From Verrucomicrobiota bacterium (GTDB taxonomy: Bacteria > Verrucomicrobiota > Verrucomicrobiia > Methylacidiphilales > Verrucolacustridaceae): 33,824 bases of DNA. This document shows positions 6,774-15,805 of the stretch, one piece after another (position 1 is the first letter of the stretch; each line of letters begins with the position of its first letter). Made by a program: the position numbers and the translations under genes. Below the pieces are notes generated by a model. It had not been told where the DNA came from, made no database searches, and saw nothing but the letters and a program-made list of their open reading frames with translations. The stretch covers positions 1-33,824 of the forward strand of contig RHAF01000003.1 of NCBI GenBank assembly GCA_010028775.1, given 5' to 3'.

Positions 6774-8687
6774 ATGGCAAACCTGCCTCGCTCCGGATTC
6801 ATAACTGGTCTTTCCAGCCTCATTCCCGCCCTCTTTTTCGCAACCATCTCCACCACTTCGGCCGGGGAAACCCCGAAAGCCGAGTCCCCGGACATAACCT
6901 GGCCTCAACACGCCATTTGGTATCAGATTTTCCCCGAACGCTTCCGAAACGGGGACCCCGCGAACGACCCCACCGCGGAGTACAGCCAGGTCCCCGACAT
7001 CGCGAGAAGTAGCTGGTCCATCATGCCCTGGACCGGAGAGTGGTATGCCATGGAGAAATGGGAAAAGCCGCTGGGGCCGGATGCCTATGCCTCGAGCGGT
7101 CACCGCCGCTACGGGGGGGATTTTCAAGGAATCATGGACAAACTCGACTACCTCAAGGAACTGGGGATCACCGCTCTCTACCTCAACCCGATTTTTGAAT
7201 CCCCCTCCCTGCACAAATATGACGCACGCTCCTACCACCATGCCGACCCTCACTTTGGACCCGATCCGGCAGGAGACAAAACGATGACGTCCGGTGAATC
7301 GGCCGATCCGGCAACCTGGAAATGGACCGCGGCCGACAAACTATTCCTTGAATTGGTCCGCCAGGCCCATCTTCGCGGAATCCGCGTGATCCTCGATGGG
7401 GTGTTCAACCACTGCTCCACCGAATTCTTCGCCTTTGCGGACCTTCGTGAAAAACAGGAAAAGTCGGCATACAAAGACTGGTTTGATGTGAAGAAATTCG
7501 ATGACCCCGCCACCCCCGATAAAAACGAATTTGAATACGCCGGATGGTGGGGGGTGAAAGGCATGCCCGAATTCACCGATATCCCGGGTGAAAACGGACG
7601 TAAAACACTGCCTCCCGGCGTCCGGGACTATCTATTCGCCGTGACCAAGCGGTGGATGGATCCAAACAACGATGGCGATCCCTCGGATGGAATCGACGGA
7701 TGGCGGCTGGATGTGGCCAATGAAGTGGGAACCGGGTTTTGGTCCGACTGGAATGAATTCGTAAAAAAGATCAACCCGTCCGCCTACACCACTCCGGAAA
7801 TATGGGTGGAAAACGCTCCGGATTTCGTCAAGGAGGGCAAGTTTGACGGGGTGATGAACTATTACTCCTTCAGTATGCCCGTCAAAGGAGGGCTGATTGA
7901 CGGCACCCTGCCCATCCGCGCATTCGCCCAGATGATCGAGGATCGGCGTAAAAGATTCCCTCCCGGGCAACAAACCGTTCTGCAAAACCTTTTCGACTCC
8001 CATGACACGGCCCGAATGGCCTCCATGATCGTCAATCGTGACCGGCCCTACTACTCATCCGCCGAGAGTTTTTCCTACGATGCCGATGTTCATGCCGGGA
8101 GCCATGACAGACCGTACCTGATCCGCAAACCAACCGACCCGGAGCGGGGTCTGCAAAGAATGTTGGTCCTGTTCCAGATGACTTATCCTGGAGCCCCATA
8201 CCTCTACTACGGAGTGGAGGCGGGGATGTGGGGAGGAGATGACCCGGATGATCGGCAACCCATGGTCTGGCCGGACCTGCATTTTGAGCCCCAGAAAATC
8301 AGCCCGGGGGGGCAACCAACAAGAAACGATGACCTTAATTTTGACGCCAACCTGCACAACTACTATCGCGATGCCATTGCCCTGCGAAAGAAATATCCGG
8401 CACTGGTGGATGGGGCGATGCAGTTGATCGGCGCAGACAACACCTCCCGCATGTTTGGCTTTGCCCGAAGCTGCGGAACAGAGACCATGGTGGCCGTGTT
8501 CAACCGGTCCGAGACTGTTCAGACCTTTCGCTTTAACTTCGGCACCACGGACGGCAGTTCCCCGAATCCCCTTGTCCCCGTCTTTGTATCCCAAGGGAAA
8601 ATCAGTGATGCTTTGGTCAAACAGGGACCAGGCAAAGTGGAGATCACCCTGCCGGGTTGGACAGGAGCACTCCTGCGCTTGGACTAG
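6774..8687 (+). CDS. secreted glycoside hydrolase family 13 (alpha-amylase / neopullulanase-like)
   Basis: A (beta/alpha)8-barrel alpha-glucan hydrolase cutting alpha-1,4 (possibly alpha-1,6) bonds of starch, glycogen or maltodextrins. The four GH13 regions are present: DGVFNH (208-213), GWRLDVANE with nucleophile Asp313, PEIW with acid/base Glu342, and FDSHDTAR with His410 and Asp411. 'WWGVKGMPEF' (about 258-267) and the loop rich in Asp/Pro resemble the neopullulanase/cyclomaltodextrinase/maltodextrin glucosidase subgroups. A C-terminal beta domain follows from about residue 555. Residues 1-30 form a signal peptide with likely cleavage after TSA, so it acts outside the cytoplasm, unlike many enzymes of these subgroups. 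The ATG at 6774 begins that signal peptide; upstream in-frame starts would bury it. It stands alone, and its TAG overlaps the TAG of the opposing sulfurtransferase. Confidence 0.9.
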   Translation: MANLPRSGFITGLSSLIPALFFATISTTSAGETPKAESPDITWPQHAIWYQIFPERFRNGDPANDPTAEYSQVPDIARSSWSIMPWTGEWYAMEKWEKPLGPDAYASSGHRRYGGDFQGIMDKLDYLKELGITALYLNPIFESPSLHKYDARSYHHADPHFGPDPAGDKTMTSGESADPATWKWTAADKLFLELVRQAHLRGIRVILDGVFNHCSTEFFAFADLREKQEKSAYKDWFDVKKFDDPATPDKNEFEYAGWWGVKGMPEFTDIPGENGRKTLPPGVRDYLFAVTKRWMDPNNDGDPSDGIDGWRLDVANEVGTGFWSDWNEFVKKINPSAYTTPEIWVENAPDFVKEGKFDGVMNYYSFSMPVKGGLIDGTLPIRAFAQMIEDRRKRFPPGQQTVLQNLFDSHDTARMASMIVNRDRPYYSSAESFSYDADVHAGSHDRPYLIRKPTDPERGLQRMLVLFQMTYPGAPYLYYGVEAGMWGGDDPDDRQPMVWPDLHFEPQKISPGGQPTRNDDLNFDANLHNYYRDAIALRKKYPALVDGAMQLIGADNTSRMFGFARSCGTETMVAVFNRSETVQTFRFNFGTTDGSSPNPLVPVFVSQGKISDALVKQGPGKVEITLPGWTGALLRLD

Positions 8688-9544
8688 TCACTTCGCTCAA
8701 TAGGGGCACGCACCCGGTTCCCCCACTCGGTCCAGGAACCGTCGTAGTTGCGGACATTTTTCAGGCCCAACAGATAGCTCAGGACAAACCAGGTATGGCT
8801 GGATCTCTCGCCAATGCGGCAATACGCCACCACCTCGGTGTTTGGATTGAGTTGACAGCCTTCCAGGTAAATTTTTCCCAGTTCCTCTGCCGACTTAAAA
8901 GTCCCGTCCTCACAAACCGCTGTTTTCCAGGGAACACTTTTGGCCCCGGGAATGTGACCTCCCCGAAGCACACCCTCCTGGGGATATTCGGGCATGTGGG
9001 TGACCTCACCCTTGAATTCTCCTGGGGAGCGGACATCGATCAGGGGTTTTTTGGCATGACTGAAGGCCAGCGCGTCCTCGTAAAAGGCCCTGATTTCCGC
9101 GTCCAACCTTTTCGGAGGAATGGGGTATTTAGCCGGGGCCACCTTGGTTTTCTCACGGGTCAACGGTCGTTTCTCAAAAACCCATTTGTCCCGACCACCA
9201 TTCAGGACTTTGACCCGGGTATGACCAAACAGGCGGAACGCCCAGAGCGCGTAACAGGCCCACCAATTGGACTTGTCCCCGTAAAAAATCACCGTCGTCT
9301 CTGGGGTGATGCCGTTTCGCCCGCATAATTCGGCAAAGGCCTGGGTCGAAATGTAATCGCGCACCAACCCATCCTGTAGGTCTCGACGCCAATCGATATG
9401 CACCGCTCCGGGGAGGTGCCCGGTGTCATAGAGCAGAACATCCTCGTTACTCTCCACCACCCGGATCCCAGGATCGTTGAGATGTTCGGCCAGCCAACCG
9501 GTCTCCACTAGGGCTTCTGGATTCGCGTAGTTCTTGGTGCTCAT
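8684..9544 (-). CDS. sseA: two-domain sulfurtransferase (thiosulfate/3-mercaptopyruvate, rhodanese)
   Basis: This 286-residue protein has two tandem rhodanese domains. The N-terminal non-catalytic domain covers about residues 10-130 (YDTGHLPGAVHIDW, VIFYGDKSNWWA). The catalytic one covers about 150-285 (IDVRSPGEFKGE, GGHIPGAKSVPW). Cys242 in the loop YCRIGERSSH is the active-site cysteine that carries the persulfide. The CRxGERS loop resembles thiosulfate sulfurtransferases more than the CGSGVTA loop of 3-mercaptopyruvate enzymes, so the symbol is provisional. It transfers sulfane sulfur to cyanide or thiol acceptors. The ATG at 9544 has GGAG about 13 bases upstream. It lies 66 bases downstream of metG on the same strand, and its stop overlaps the stop of the convergent GH13 gene in a shared CTAG. 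Confidence 0.92.
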   Translation of the reverse strand: MSTKNYANPEALVETGWLAEHLNDPGIRVVESNEDVLLYDTGHLPGAVHIDWRRDLQDGLVRDYISTQAFAELCGRNGITPETTVIFYGDKSNWWACYALWAFRLFGHTRVKVLNGGRDKWVFEKRPLTREKTKVAPAKYPIPPKRLDAEIRAFYEDALAFSHAKKPLIDVRSPGEFKGEVTHMPEYPQEGVLRGGHIPGAKSVPWKTAVCEDGTFKSAEELGKIYLEGCQLNPNTEVVAYCRIGERSSHTWFVLSYLLGLKNVRNYDGSWTEWGNRVRAPIERSD

Positions 9545-9610
9545 GGGGTTTTTAATCTCCGGAAAAGCTAAAAATGCCAAAAAGGGGCCGGGATGCAACC
9601 GTCACCCGTG

Positions 9611-11164
9611 TCATGGGTATTGGGTCTTTTTCTGATCCTCCTCCAACAAGGGGAAAAGCGGCTCGATCTTGCCCAACGCTCTGCCCGCTTGGTGAACAGG
9701 CCACTGGGGCCAATCCCTGGATCGGGGCAAAATATCACCCCTATGACCGATCTGCCTCAGTCCCGCACTTGCCGTGGACGGAATCACGCAGGCCACCTCC
9801 TCCAGAACCAGTTCCAGAGCGGCCATCGCATCCCCCAGAGTCGCATCCAAAGCGTCAGCCTGTGCCGGGTCCTTGGCCAGTTTCCAAGGGGCCCGGGATT
9901 CGATCATCTGGTTGGCCGCTTGGACCCCCTTCCAAAGCTCACCCAAGGCCAAGTGAATCTGGCGGGCCGTCATCAACTCGTCCCATTTGCGAAGGGAGGA
10001 GAGAACTGTGGCACGAAAAGCGGCGGAAACCGCGTCGGGCTTGGTAACGGTGGGGATCTTGCCATCCCGATACCTCCCCACCATCGAACCAGCCCTCTGT
10101 AAAAGATTTCCCAACTCGTGCGCCAGCTCCCCTTTTCGGCGGGCCGCCAGGGACTCCTCGTCAAAGTCCGCGTCATGACCGAGGGCCATCTCACGGAGAA
10201 CGTAATAACGGAAGGAGTCGGCCCCGTAATGTGCCGCGAGCAACTCCGGATCAACAACGTTGCCCGTTGATTTGCTGAGCTTCTCGCTCTTTCGCGTCCA
10301 GAATCCGTGGACCAAAAGCTGCTCAAAAACCGGCAAACCCAGCGCCCTCAGCATACAGGGCCAATAAATTCCATGGGCCGGCACGAGAATGTCTTTACCG
10401 ATGACATGCACCGCGGGCTGCCAGTCCTCCATCTTTCCTTGGCCCGAGCCCGCCCCGGTCACGTAGTTCAGCAAGGCATCAAACCAAACGTAGGTCACCT
10501 GGTTTTCATCAAACGGCAGGGGAATTCCCCAGGCCAGGCGGGTTTTGGGTCTCGAGATGCATAGGTCCGGGAGAGGTTTTTCCAAAGCCCCCAAAACCTC
10601 CTTGGCTCTGAAGTCGGGAAAAATCAGATTGGGGTTCCTGGTGAGAAGCTCCCGGAGCCAATCCTGGTGCTTCGATAACTTGAAAAAGTAGTTTTCCTCG
10701 GTCAGCTCAACCACTTCCCCATATATCACGGGCCAGGATCCGTCGGCTTGTCGTTCCTTCTCGGTGAGAAACTGCTCGGCCCGGATGCTGTAAAACCCCT
10801 TGAATGTGCCCCGTACGATATCGCCTTGCGCGTGAAGCTGGTTCAGGGCCGACTGAACCACCTGCCGATGACGGGTCTGGGTCGTCCTCAGGTAATCGTC
10901 CGGCTCCACTTTGAGAATGTCCCAAAGTCGGAGGAATTCGGCGCTGATACCGTCGACAAAATGCTGGGGGCTTTGTCCGGTCTTGGCCGCACTCTGTTGC
11001 ACCTTCTGCCCATGCTCATCCAATCCGCTGAGGAAACGGACCCGGACCCCTTGGCGTCGCGCAAACCGGGCCAAGGTGTCGGTCAACACCTTCTCGTAGG
11101 CGTGGCCGAGATGAGGTTTGGCGTTTGCGTAGTCGATCGCCGTGGTGATGTAGAGGGACTTCAA
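9611..11164 (-). CDS. metG: methionyl-tRNA synthetase
   Basis: Class I aminoacyl-tRNA synthetase charging initiator and elongator tRNA-Met. The HIGH signature is PHLGH (17-21) and the KMSKS signature is KLSKS (295-299); FLSGLDEHG (44-52) and YVWFDALLNYV (225-235) line the active site. The connective-peptide zinc knuckle has lost its cysteines: GFYSIRAEQFLTEKE stands where zinc forms have CxxC, so this is the zinc-free type. Length is 517 aa with an alpha-helical anticodon-binding domain but no C-terminal tRNA-binding (EMAP-like) domain. The start is the TTG at 11164, because AGGA lies 8 bases before it and the protein then begins MKSLYITTAI as in relatives; a GTG at 11224 would add a 20-residue unconserved leader. 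It lies 77 bases downstream of priA, probably in one operon. Confidence 0.96.
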   Translation of the reverse strand: MKSLYITTAIDYANAKPHLGHAYEKVLTDTLARFARRQGVRVRFLSGLDEHGQKVQQSAAKTGQSPQHFVDGISAEFLRLWDILKVEPDDYLRTTQTRHRQVVQSALNQLHAQGDIVRGTFKGFYSIRAEQFLTEKERQADGSWPVIYGEVVELTEENYFFKLSKHQDWLRELLTRNPNLIFPDFRAKEVLGALEKPLPDLCISRPKTRLAWGIPLPFDENQVTYVWFDALLNYVTGAGSGQGKMEDWQPAVHVIGKDILVPAHGIYWPCMLRALGLPVFEQLLVHGFWTRKSEKLSKSTGNVVDPELLAAHYGADSFRYYVLREMALGHDADFDEESLAARRKGELAHELGNLLQRAGSMVGRYRDGKIPTVTKPDAVSAAFRATVLSSLRKWDELMTARQIHLALGELWKGVQAANQMIESRAPWKLAKDPAQADALDATLGDAMAALELVLEEVACVIPSTASAGLRQIGHRGDILPRSRDWPQWPVHQAGRALGKIEPLFPLLEEDQKKTQYP

Positions 11165-11241
11165 GTCATCTTTCCTAGCACCGTGCGGGATACAAATCGA
11201 TGCCAAGGTGGGTCCTCCAACCACCGGCTAGAACCGGAGGT

Positions 11242-13476
11242 CTAGAGGAGATCCTGTGCATCCACGTCGATGGATACTTTCATGTTGCCAGGCCACTTCG
11301 GGGCCAAAATCTCCCGTTTCAAGTCCCGCATCACCGGCACAACTTTCTCCACGAGGAGAAAAATATGATACCTGTATTTTCCCTCGACGCGGGCGATGGG
11401 AGCCGGGGCGGGTTCCGGAACCTCCGTTTTGCCCTTCCAAATTTCCCTAAGGCGGTTGGCCACATGAACGATGGAGGCCCTCGTCTGGGCATCGCTCCCC
11501 CCCGAAAAGGAGATCAGGATGACCCGTCGGAAGGGAGGGTAACCATGGGCCCGACGATACTCCAGTTCCTGCTCGCGAAAACCATCCACGTCATGATGCC
11601 GGGCAAACTGGATTGCAGGGTGGAAAGGCGTGTAGGTCTGGATAAACACCTCACCCGGAACTTCCCCGCGGCCTGCCCTGCCCGCCACTTGCACCAATAG
11701 CTGAAAAACCCGCTCGGAAGAGCGGAAGTCCGGCAGGTTCAGCGCGGAATCGATTCCGACCACCCCCACGCAGGTCACCTTGGGAAAATGCAGTCCCTTG
11801 GCGATCATTTGGGTTCCCAGGAGGATGTCCGTCCGCCCCTCGCGGAAATCCTCCAAGGCTTTTCCGTGGGCTCCCCTTGCCTTCATGCTGTCGGAATCCA
11901 TGCGGGTCCAGCGCACACCGGGAAGGCAATGGACCACCGCCTCTTCCAATCGTTCCGTGCCCGCCCCCGTGAATGAGAGAACCGGGGAGCCACATGCCGA
12001 ACACCGGTTGGGCGCCACCTTTTCCGCGTCACAGAAGTGACAGCGTAACCGCCCCTCCCCTCTGTGGTAGGTCATGGGAACCGCACACCGCTCGCACTCC
12101 TCCACTTTTCCGCAATGCGGACATTGGACGCTGGGTGCATACCCGCGCCGGTTAAGCAGAACCAGGCTCTGCTCACCCTTTTTCAGGCGACTCCCCAGCG
12201 CGAGCTTCAGGGGGTCGGAGAGAAGGACCGGGCCACCGTTTTTCGGCTTGGCCTCTTTCCGCAGATCGACCACATGCACCTTGGGTAATTTGGCGCCATC
12301 CACCCGCCGGGTCAGTCGGACCCGCCGGTATCTTCCCCGATCGGCATTGTATCCGCTCTCCAGCGATGGGGTGGCGCTTCCAAGAATGACCGAGGCACCC
12401 TCCATCCGGCCACGCACGACCGCCAGATCCCGGGCGTGATATCGCGGGGCTTCTCCCTGTTTGTATCCGCCGTCATGTTCCTCATCCACCACCAGTAACC
12501 CAAGGTTTTCCAGAGGAGCAAAAAGGGCCGAGCGGGCACCTATCACCACCTTGGCCCGTCCCTCGCGGATCTCATGCCATGACTCCCGTCTCTCCGCCAC
12601 CGTTTGTCCGCTATGCAGAACGCATAGGCGGACGCGCCGTCCGGCCAGCCGGCCGCGGAACCTCGCCACCGTTTGCGGGGTTAGGGAAATTTCCGGCACC
12701 AGCACAATCGCGTTGCGCCCCTCCTGGAGGACCGCATCCAGTGCCTGAAGGTAAACCTCCGTCTTGCCGCTTCCGGTCACCCCCTCAAGCAGGATGGGCC
12801 GCCCCCCCTGATCGCTTTTCCTTTCCTCATTCCATTCAGCCAGAGCCTGAATTTGCTCCTCCCCAAGGGCGGGCCGATGGGATGCATCCGCCCAACCCTC
12901 CTCCGCTTTTTCTTCCGCCGGGACAAAACGTTTTTGCAACCTTTCCGCCAACCCGCGATCCACCAGAGCCCGCCATACAGCGGTTCCCAACCCCGTTTCC
13001 TTGACCAACCGGGTCAACCATCCCCCTCCTTGGAGACAGAGGTGATCCCATGCTTTTTTCTGAGATTTCGCCCCCTTCAGGGCCTTTTCTGCGAGAACAG
13101 ACCGCTCGCGGACCGGCTCAATCCACCAAGCCATCTTTCCCCCGCCCTCATGGGACCGGACCGGTCCCGGTAAAATCGTCCGCAAGGCAGCCCCCAGATC
13201 ACAGGCGTAATAATCGGCCATCCATCGAGCCAGCTTGCAGAGGCCGGGCGGAATCAGGGGCCTCTCACCGATGATTGCACCCACTTCGCGGACCTTCTCG
13301 ACCTCGGGTTGGCCGGGAAATTCCACCGCGTAGGCCATGATGTCCCGCTTTCCCCATGGAACACGCAGTCGTTGCCCCAACTCCATCCTCCCCGCCAGGG
13401 ATTCGGGGATCTCGTAATCAAACAGCTTGTCCAGGCCTAGCTCGGGGGCCACGCGGACATATCGGGGCGAGTTCAC
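11242..13476 (-). CDS. priA: primosomal protein N' (replication restart helicase PriA)
   Basis: PriA is a 3'-5' superfamily 2 DNA helicase that recognises stalled or recombined forks and reloads DnaB. The order of parts fits the family: N-terminal 3'-DNA-binding domain (about 1-100), winged-helix region, helicase lobe 1 with Walker A GVTGSGKT (232-239) and DEEH box (331-334), then a zinc module inserted in lobe 2 with eight cysteines (452, 455, 461, 464, 479, 482, 492, 495). Lobe 2 motifs GTQMIAKGLHFP and QVAGRAGRG follow, then the C-terminal domain. At 744 aa it has the usual length. The GTG at 13476 is taken as the start; GGGAG lies about 12 bases before it, after a run of nine A's. It is divergent from the lytic transglycosylase (84 bases apart) and upstream of metG. 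Confidence 0.96.
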   Translation of the reverse strand: MNSPRYVRVAPELGLDKLFDYEIPESLAGRMELGQRLRVPWGKRDIMAYAVEFPGQPEVEKVREVGAIIGERPLIPPGLCKLARWMADYYACDLGAALRTILPGPVRSHEGGGKMAWWIEPVRERSVLAEKALKGAKSQKKAWDHLCLQGGGWLTRLVKETGLGTAVWRALVDRGLAERLQKRFVPAEEKAEEGWADASHRPALGEEQIQALAEWNEERKSDQGGRPILLEGVTGSGKTEVYLQALDAVLQEGRNAIVLVPEISLTPQTVARFRGRLAGRRVRLCVLHSGQTVAERRESWHEIREGRAKVVIGARSALFAPLENLGLLVVDEEHDGGYKQGEAPRYHARDLAVVRGRMEGASVILGSATPSLESGYNADRGRYRRVRLTRRVDGAKLPKVHVVDLRKEAKPKNGGPVLLSDPLKLALGSRLKKGEQSLVLLNRRGYAPSVQCPHCGKVEECERCAVPMTYHRGEGRLRCHFCDAEKVAPNRCSACGSPVLSFTGAGTERLEEAVVHCLPGVRWTRMDSDSMKARGAHGKALEDFREGRTDILLGTQMIAKGLHFPKVTCVGVVGIDSALNLPDFRSSERVFQLLVQVAGRAGRGEVPGEVFIQTYTPFHPAIQFARHHDVDGFREQELEYRRAHGYPPFRRVILISFSGGSDAQTRASIVHVANRLREIWKGKTEVPEPAPAPIARVEGKYRYHIFLLVEKVVPVMRDLKREILAPKWPGNMKVSIDVDAQDLL

Positions 13477-13560
13477 CCCTAGGCTCTGCTCCCTTTTTTT
13501 TTATCCGGCAAGTTTCACCCGCTTTCCCTCCGGTCATTCCTGCCTGTAGGATGCGAATTC

Positions 13561-14193
13561 ATGTTATGGGCCCGTCCACGCATTCTGGCGGCCTTGGCGG
13601 TCATTTTGACCCCCTTGGCTCTGATCACGTTTTCCTGGCTGGGGGAAATCCACCGGTCCCGGGAACTTGAGCCGCTGATCGCAGAGGCAGCAGCCCGGCA
13701 CGACCTCCCGGTTTCCCTGCTCCGGGCCGTGGTTTGGAGAGAAAGCGATTTCGATCCCCGCGCCGTGGGAACCTCCGGGGAGCGCGGACTGATGCAGGTC
13801 ACTCCGGGAGCGGCACACGATTGGGCCCAGGCCACCCGGAACCGAACATTCCGGGAGACCGATCTTTTCGATCCGCGCACCAACCTGGCGGCCGGCAGTT
13901 GGTACCTTTCCCGGGCGATGAAACGGTGGACCAACGCCGACCGGCCGGAGGTTTTTGCCCTGGCGGAATACAATGCAGGCATCACGCATGCCCGCCGCTG
14001 GGCTAGAGAGAATGAAACCCTGAGCTCGTCCGATTTTCTGCAGACCGTCGATTTTCCGACCACCCGCGCTTATATTCGAGCCATCTTGAGGCGGAGGGAA
14101 CTTTACGCGTCCGGAAAGAATCCGGGCCCGTGGGAACTGGTTGATCGACGGTTGGCCATGCAAAGGGAACGTTGGAACAAGAAAACGCGCTAA
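13561..14193 (+). CDS. membrane-anchored lytic transglycosylase (SLT domain)
   Basis: A 210-residue peptidoglycan lyase that cuts the MurNAc-GlcNAc bond with formation of 1,6-anhydroMurNAc. Residues 8-27 are a hydrophobic N-terminal anchor or uncleaved signal. The SLT domain runs from about residue 36 to 165: catalytic Glu61 in VVWRESDFDP, the RGLMQVTPGAA segment (about 75-85), AAGSWYLSRAM and ALAEYNAG (133-140). ES, GLMQ and AEYNAG are the conserved motifs of the soluble lytic transglycosylase (Slt70/MltE-like) group. There are no LysM or other wall-binding domains. The ATG at 13561 has AGGA 8-9 bases upstream. It sits alone between priA (divergent) and fmt (convergent), and its TAA overlaps the fmt stop. 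A role in wall remodelling or secretion-complex assembly cannot be chosen from sequence. Confidence 0.92.
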   Translation: MLWARPRILAALAVILTPLALITFSWLGEIHRSRELEPLIAEAAARHDLPVSLLRAVVWRESDFDPRAVGTSGERGLMQVTPGAAHDWAQATRNRTFRETDLFDPRTNLAAGSWYLSRAMKRWTNADRPEVFALAEYNAGITHARRWARENETLSSSDFLQTVDFPTTRAYIRAILRRRELYASGKNPGPWELVDRRLAMQRERWNKKTR

Positions 14194-15131
14194 ACCAGCA
14201 CCACCCCGACTCCCAGGCTTGATCCTCGGCCGAACTCCGCCGCACTCATGCGCTTCCTGCCTTCCAATTGCACCTCCCGTAAAAGCACTCCGCCTTTTTT
14301 TGCGGCCACCAGGATTCCGTGCGTGTTTACCTCCACCACCTCCCCTGGTTTACCCCTGGCTCTGCGTGACAGGATGACCGAAAAGATCTTGAGCATCCGT
14401 TGGTCCGTCCCATCAGGAATCCAGGCGTAGGCTCCGGGCCATGGTTGCATTGCGCGAATGTGGGCCTCGATCTCATCCGGATTCCTATCCCAGTTGATTT
14501 TGCCGTCCTCTTTGTTCATGCGGGGCGCAAGGGAAGACTCGGAGGAATTTTGACGGGTTCGCTTTAACCTGCCTTTTTCAGCTTTTTCCAGCAGATCCAG
14601 CAAAAGAGGCGCGGCCTTCTGGGCCAACCGGTCATGCAGAATGCCGGTGGTTTCCGCGGGGCGGATCCGTGTCGCCACCCGGTCCAGAATGTCGCCGGTG
14701 TCCAAGCCTTCGTTCATTTGCATGATGGTAACGCCTGTGCGCTTTTGCCGGTCACGGATGGCCGCCGCAATCGGGGAAGCCCCGCGGTACTTGGGCAAAA
14801 GCGAGGCATGAACATTCCAGCACCCTTTTTCCGGAAGTTCCAAAAGCGGCTTCCTCAGGATCTGGCCGTAGGCCACAACCACCATGAGATCCGGTTTCTG
14901 GTAGCGGATTTGGCTCATCGACGCGGGTGCGTTGATATCCTCGGGTTGAAAGACCTGCAGTTGATGGCGAAGGGCGCACTCCTTGATGGGGGAGGCCAGC
15001 AGTTTTTGCTGCCGCCCGGCCGGACGATCAGGCTGCGTCAGGACGGAAAGGACGAAATGCCGGTCGGAAGCCACCAAGGCCTCGAGGCATGGAACCCCGA
15101 ATTCCCCGGTGCCGGCAAAAACAATCCGCAC
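14190..15131 (-). CDS. fmt: methionyl-tRNA formyltransferase
   Basis: Fmt formylates Met-tRNA-fMet using 10-formyltetrahydrofolate, giving the bacterial initiator tRNA. The catalytic triad aligns exactly with the E. coli numbering I remember: Asn106 and His108 in WNVHASLLPKYRG, and Asp144 in MNEGLDTGDIL. The N-terminal MRIVFAGTGEFGVPCLEAL and the C-terminal OB-like domain (AMQPWPGAYAW onward) are present. Length of 313 aa is normal. The GTG at 15131 is the only sensible start because MRIVFAGT is the conserved N-terminus. It begins 4 bases after the adk stop, so the two are co-transcribed. def, its usual partner, is absent here, but metG is nearby. Confidence 0.96.
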   Translation of the reverse strand: MRIVFAGTGEFGVPCLEALVASDRHFVLSVLTQPDRPAGRQQKLLASPIKECALRHQLQVFQPEDINAPASMSQIRYQKPDLMVVVAYGQILRKPLLELPEKGCWNVHASLLPKYRGASPIAAAIRDRQKRTGVTIMQMNEGLDTGDILDRVATRIRPAETTGILHDRLAQKAAPLLLDLLEKAEKGRLKRTRQNSSESSLAPRMNKEDGKINWDRNPDEIEAHIRAMQPWPGAYAWIPDGTDQRMLKIFSVILSRRARGKPGEVVEVNTHGILVAAKKGGVLLREVQLEGRKRMSAAEFGRGSSLGVGVVLV

Positions 15132-15135
15132 GCGT

Positions 15136-15759
15136 CTAGACGCCAGCTCCGGCCAGTTTTCGCTGGGTTTTTTCCAGCTTGGACGGTTTGACCTGGATGA
15201 GAATGTCCCGGGTCACTTCAAAGGGGAACTGCTCGGCATCGATGACCTTGACCTTCTTGCTGCCGTAATACTCCAGAACGGGTTTTGTCTCGGTCTCGTA
15301 GGTTTTTAGACGGTCCTGAATCACCTTGTCGCTGGCGTCGTCCAACCGGTTGTCACGGAGAGCCCGCCTTTTCAGGCGTTCCGCCAGTTTGGCGCGGTCA
15401 TGGCAAACCAGATGAAAAAGGGCGTCAACCTGCAGGTCGGATTCGAGCAGTTTGGCCTGCGAGGCGTTTCTCGGGATTCCATCCAAAACCAGATGGTCGA
15501 TTTCCGGCTTAAACTTTCCCAAGGTCACCAGATTGGACATGTGCTGCCGCCATAAGTCCACGGTGACGTCATCAGGGACCAGTTTGCCCGCACTGGAGTA
15601 CTTCAAAAAGGCCTGTCCCACGTTGGTCCGAAGATCCATACCCCGAAAGACATCTCCGCACGAGAGGTGACAGAAACCCGGGATGGTACCCAAAATTTTA
15701 CCCTGGGTTCCCTTACCCGAACCTGGGGCCCCGAAAAGAAGAATGGCTCTCCAACGCAT
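15136..15759 (-). CDS. adk: adenylate kinase (nucleoside monophosphate kinase family)
   Basis: The enzyme interconverts ATP + AMP and 2 ADP. The P-loop GAPGSGKGT is at residues 10-18, the NMP-binding region includes LSCGDVFRG (about 32-40) and KLVPDDVT (59-66), and the AMP-binding motif is DGIPRN (93-98) where most enzymes have GFPRT/GFPRN. The LID is the short, zinc-free type (RRALRDNRLDDASDKVIQDRL region, about 131-151). Length is 207 aa. The ATG at 15759 has AGGA 9 bases upstream; the frame stays open a little further up, but the family begins just before the P-loop. It follows the metal ATPase by 46 bases and precedes fmt by 4. GMP, CMP or UMP specificity cannot be excluded, but the Adk call is the simplest. 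Confidence 0.88.
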   Translation of the reverse strand: MRWRAILLFGAPGSGKGTQGKILGTIPGFCHLSCGDVFRGMDLRTNVGQAFLKYSSAGKLVPDDVTVDLWRQHMSNLVTLGKFKPEIDHLVLDGIPRNASQAKLLESDLQVDALFHLVCHDRAKLAERLKRRALRDNRLDDASDKVIQDRLKTYETETKPVLEYYGSKKVKVIDAEQFPFEVTRDILIQVKPSKLEKTQRKLAGAGV

Positions 15760-15805
15760 GGATATAGTCCTACACGCTCCCCTCCCCGGCTTGCAACCCG
15801 TCAAA

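Noticed and set aside
11221..11240. Hairpin CCACCGG/CCGGAGG between priA and metG as a terminator
   Set aside because: Seven pairs with a mismatch and no T-tract on the minus strand; the gap is short and the two genes may be co-transcribed.
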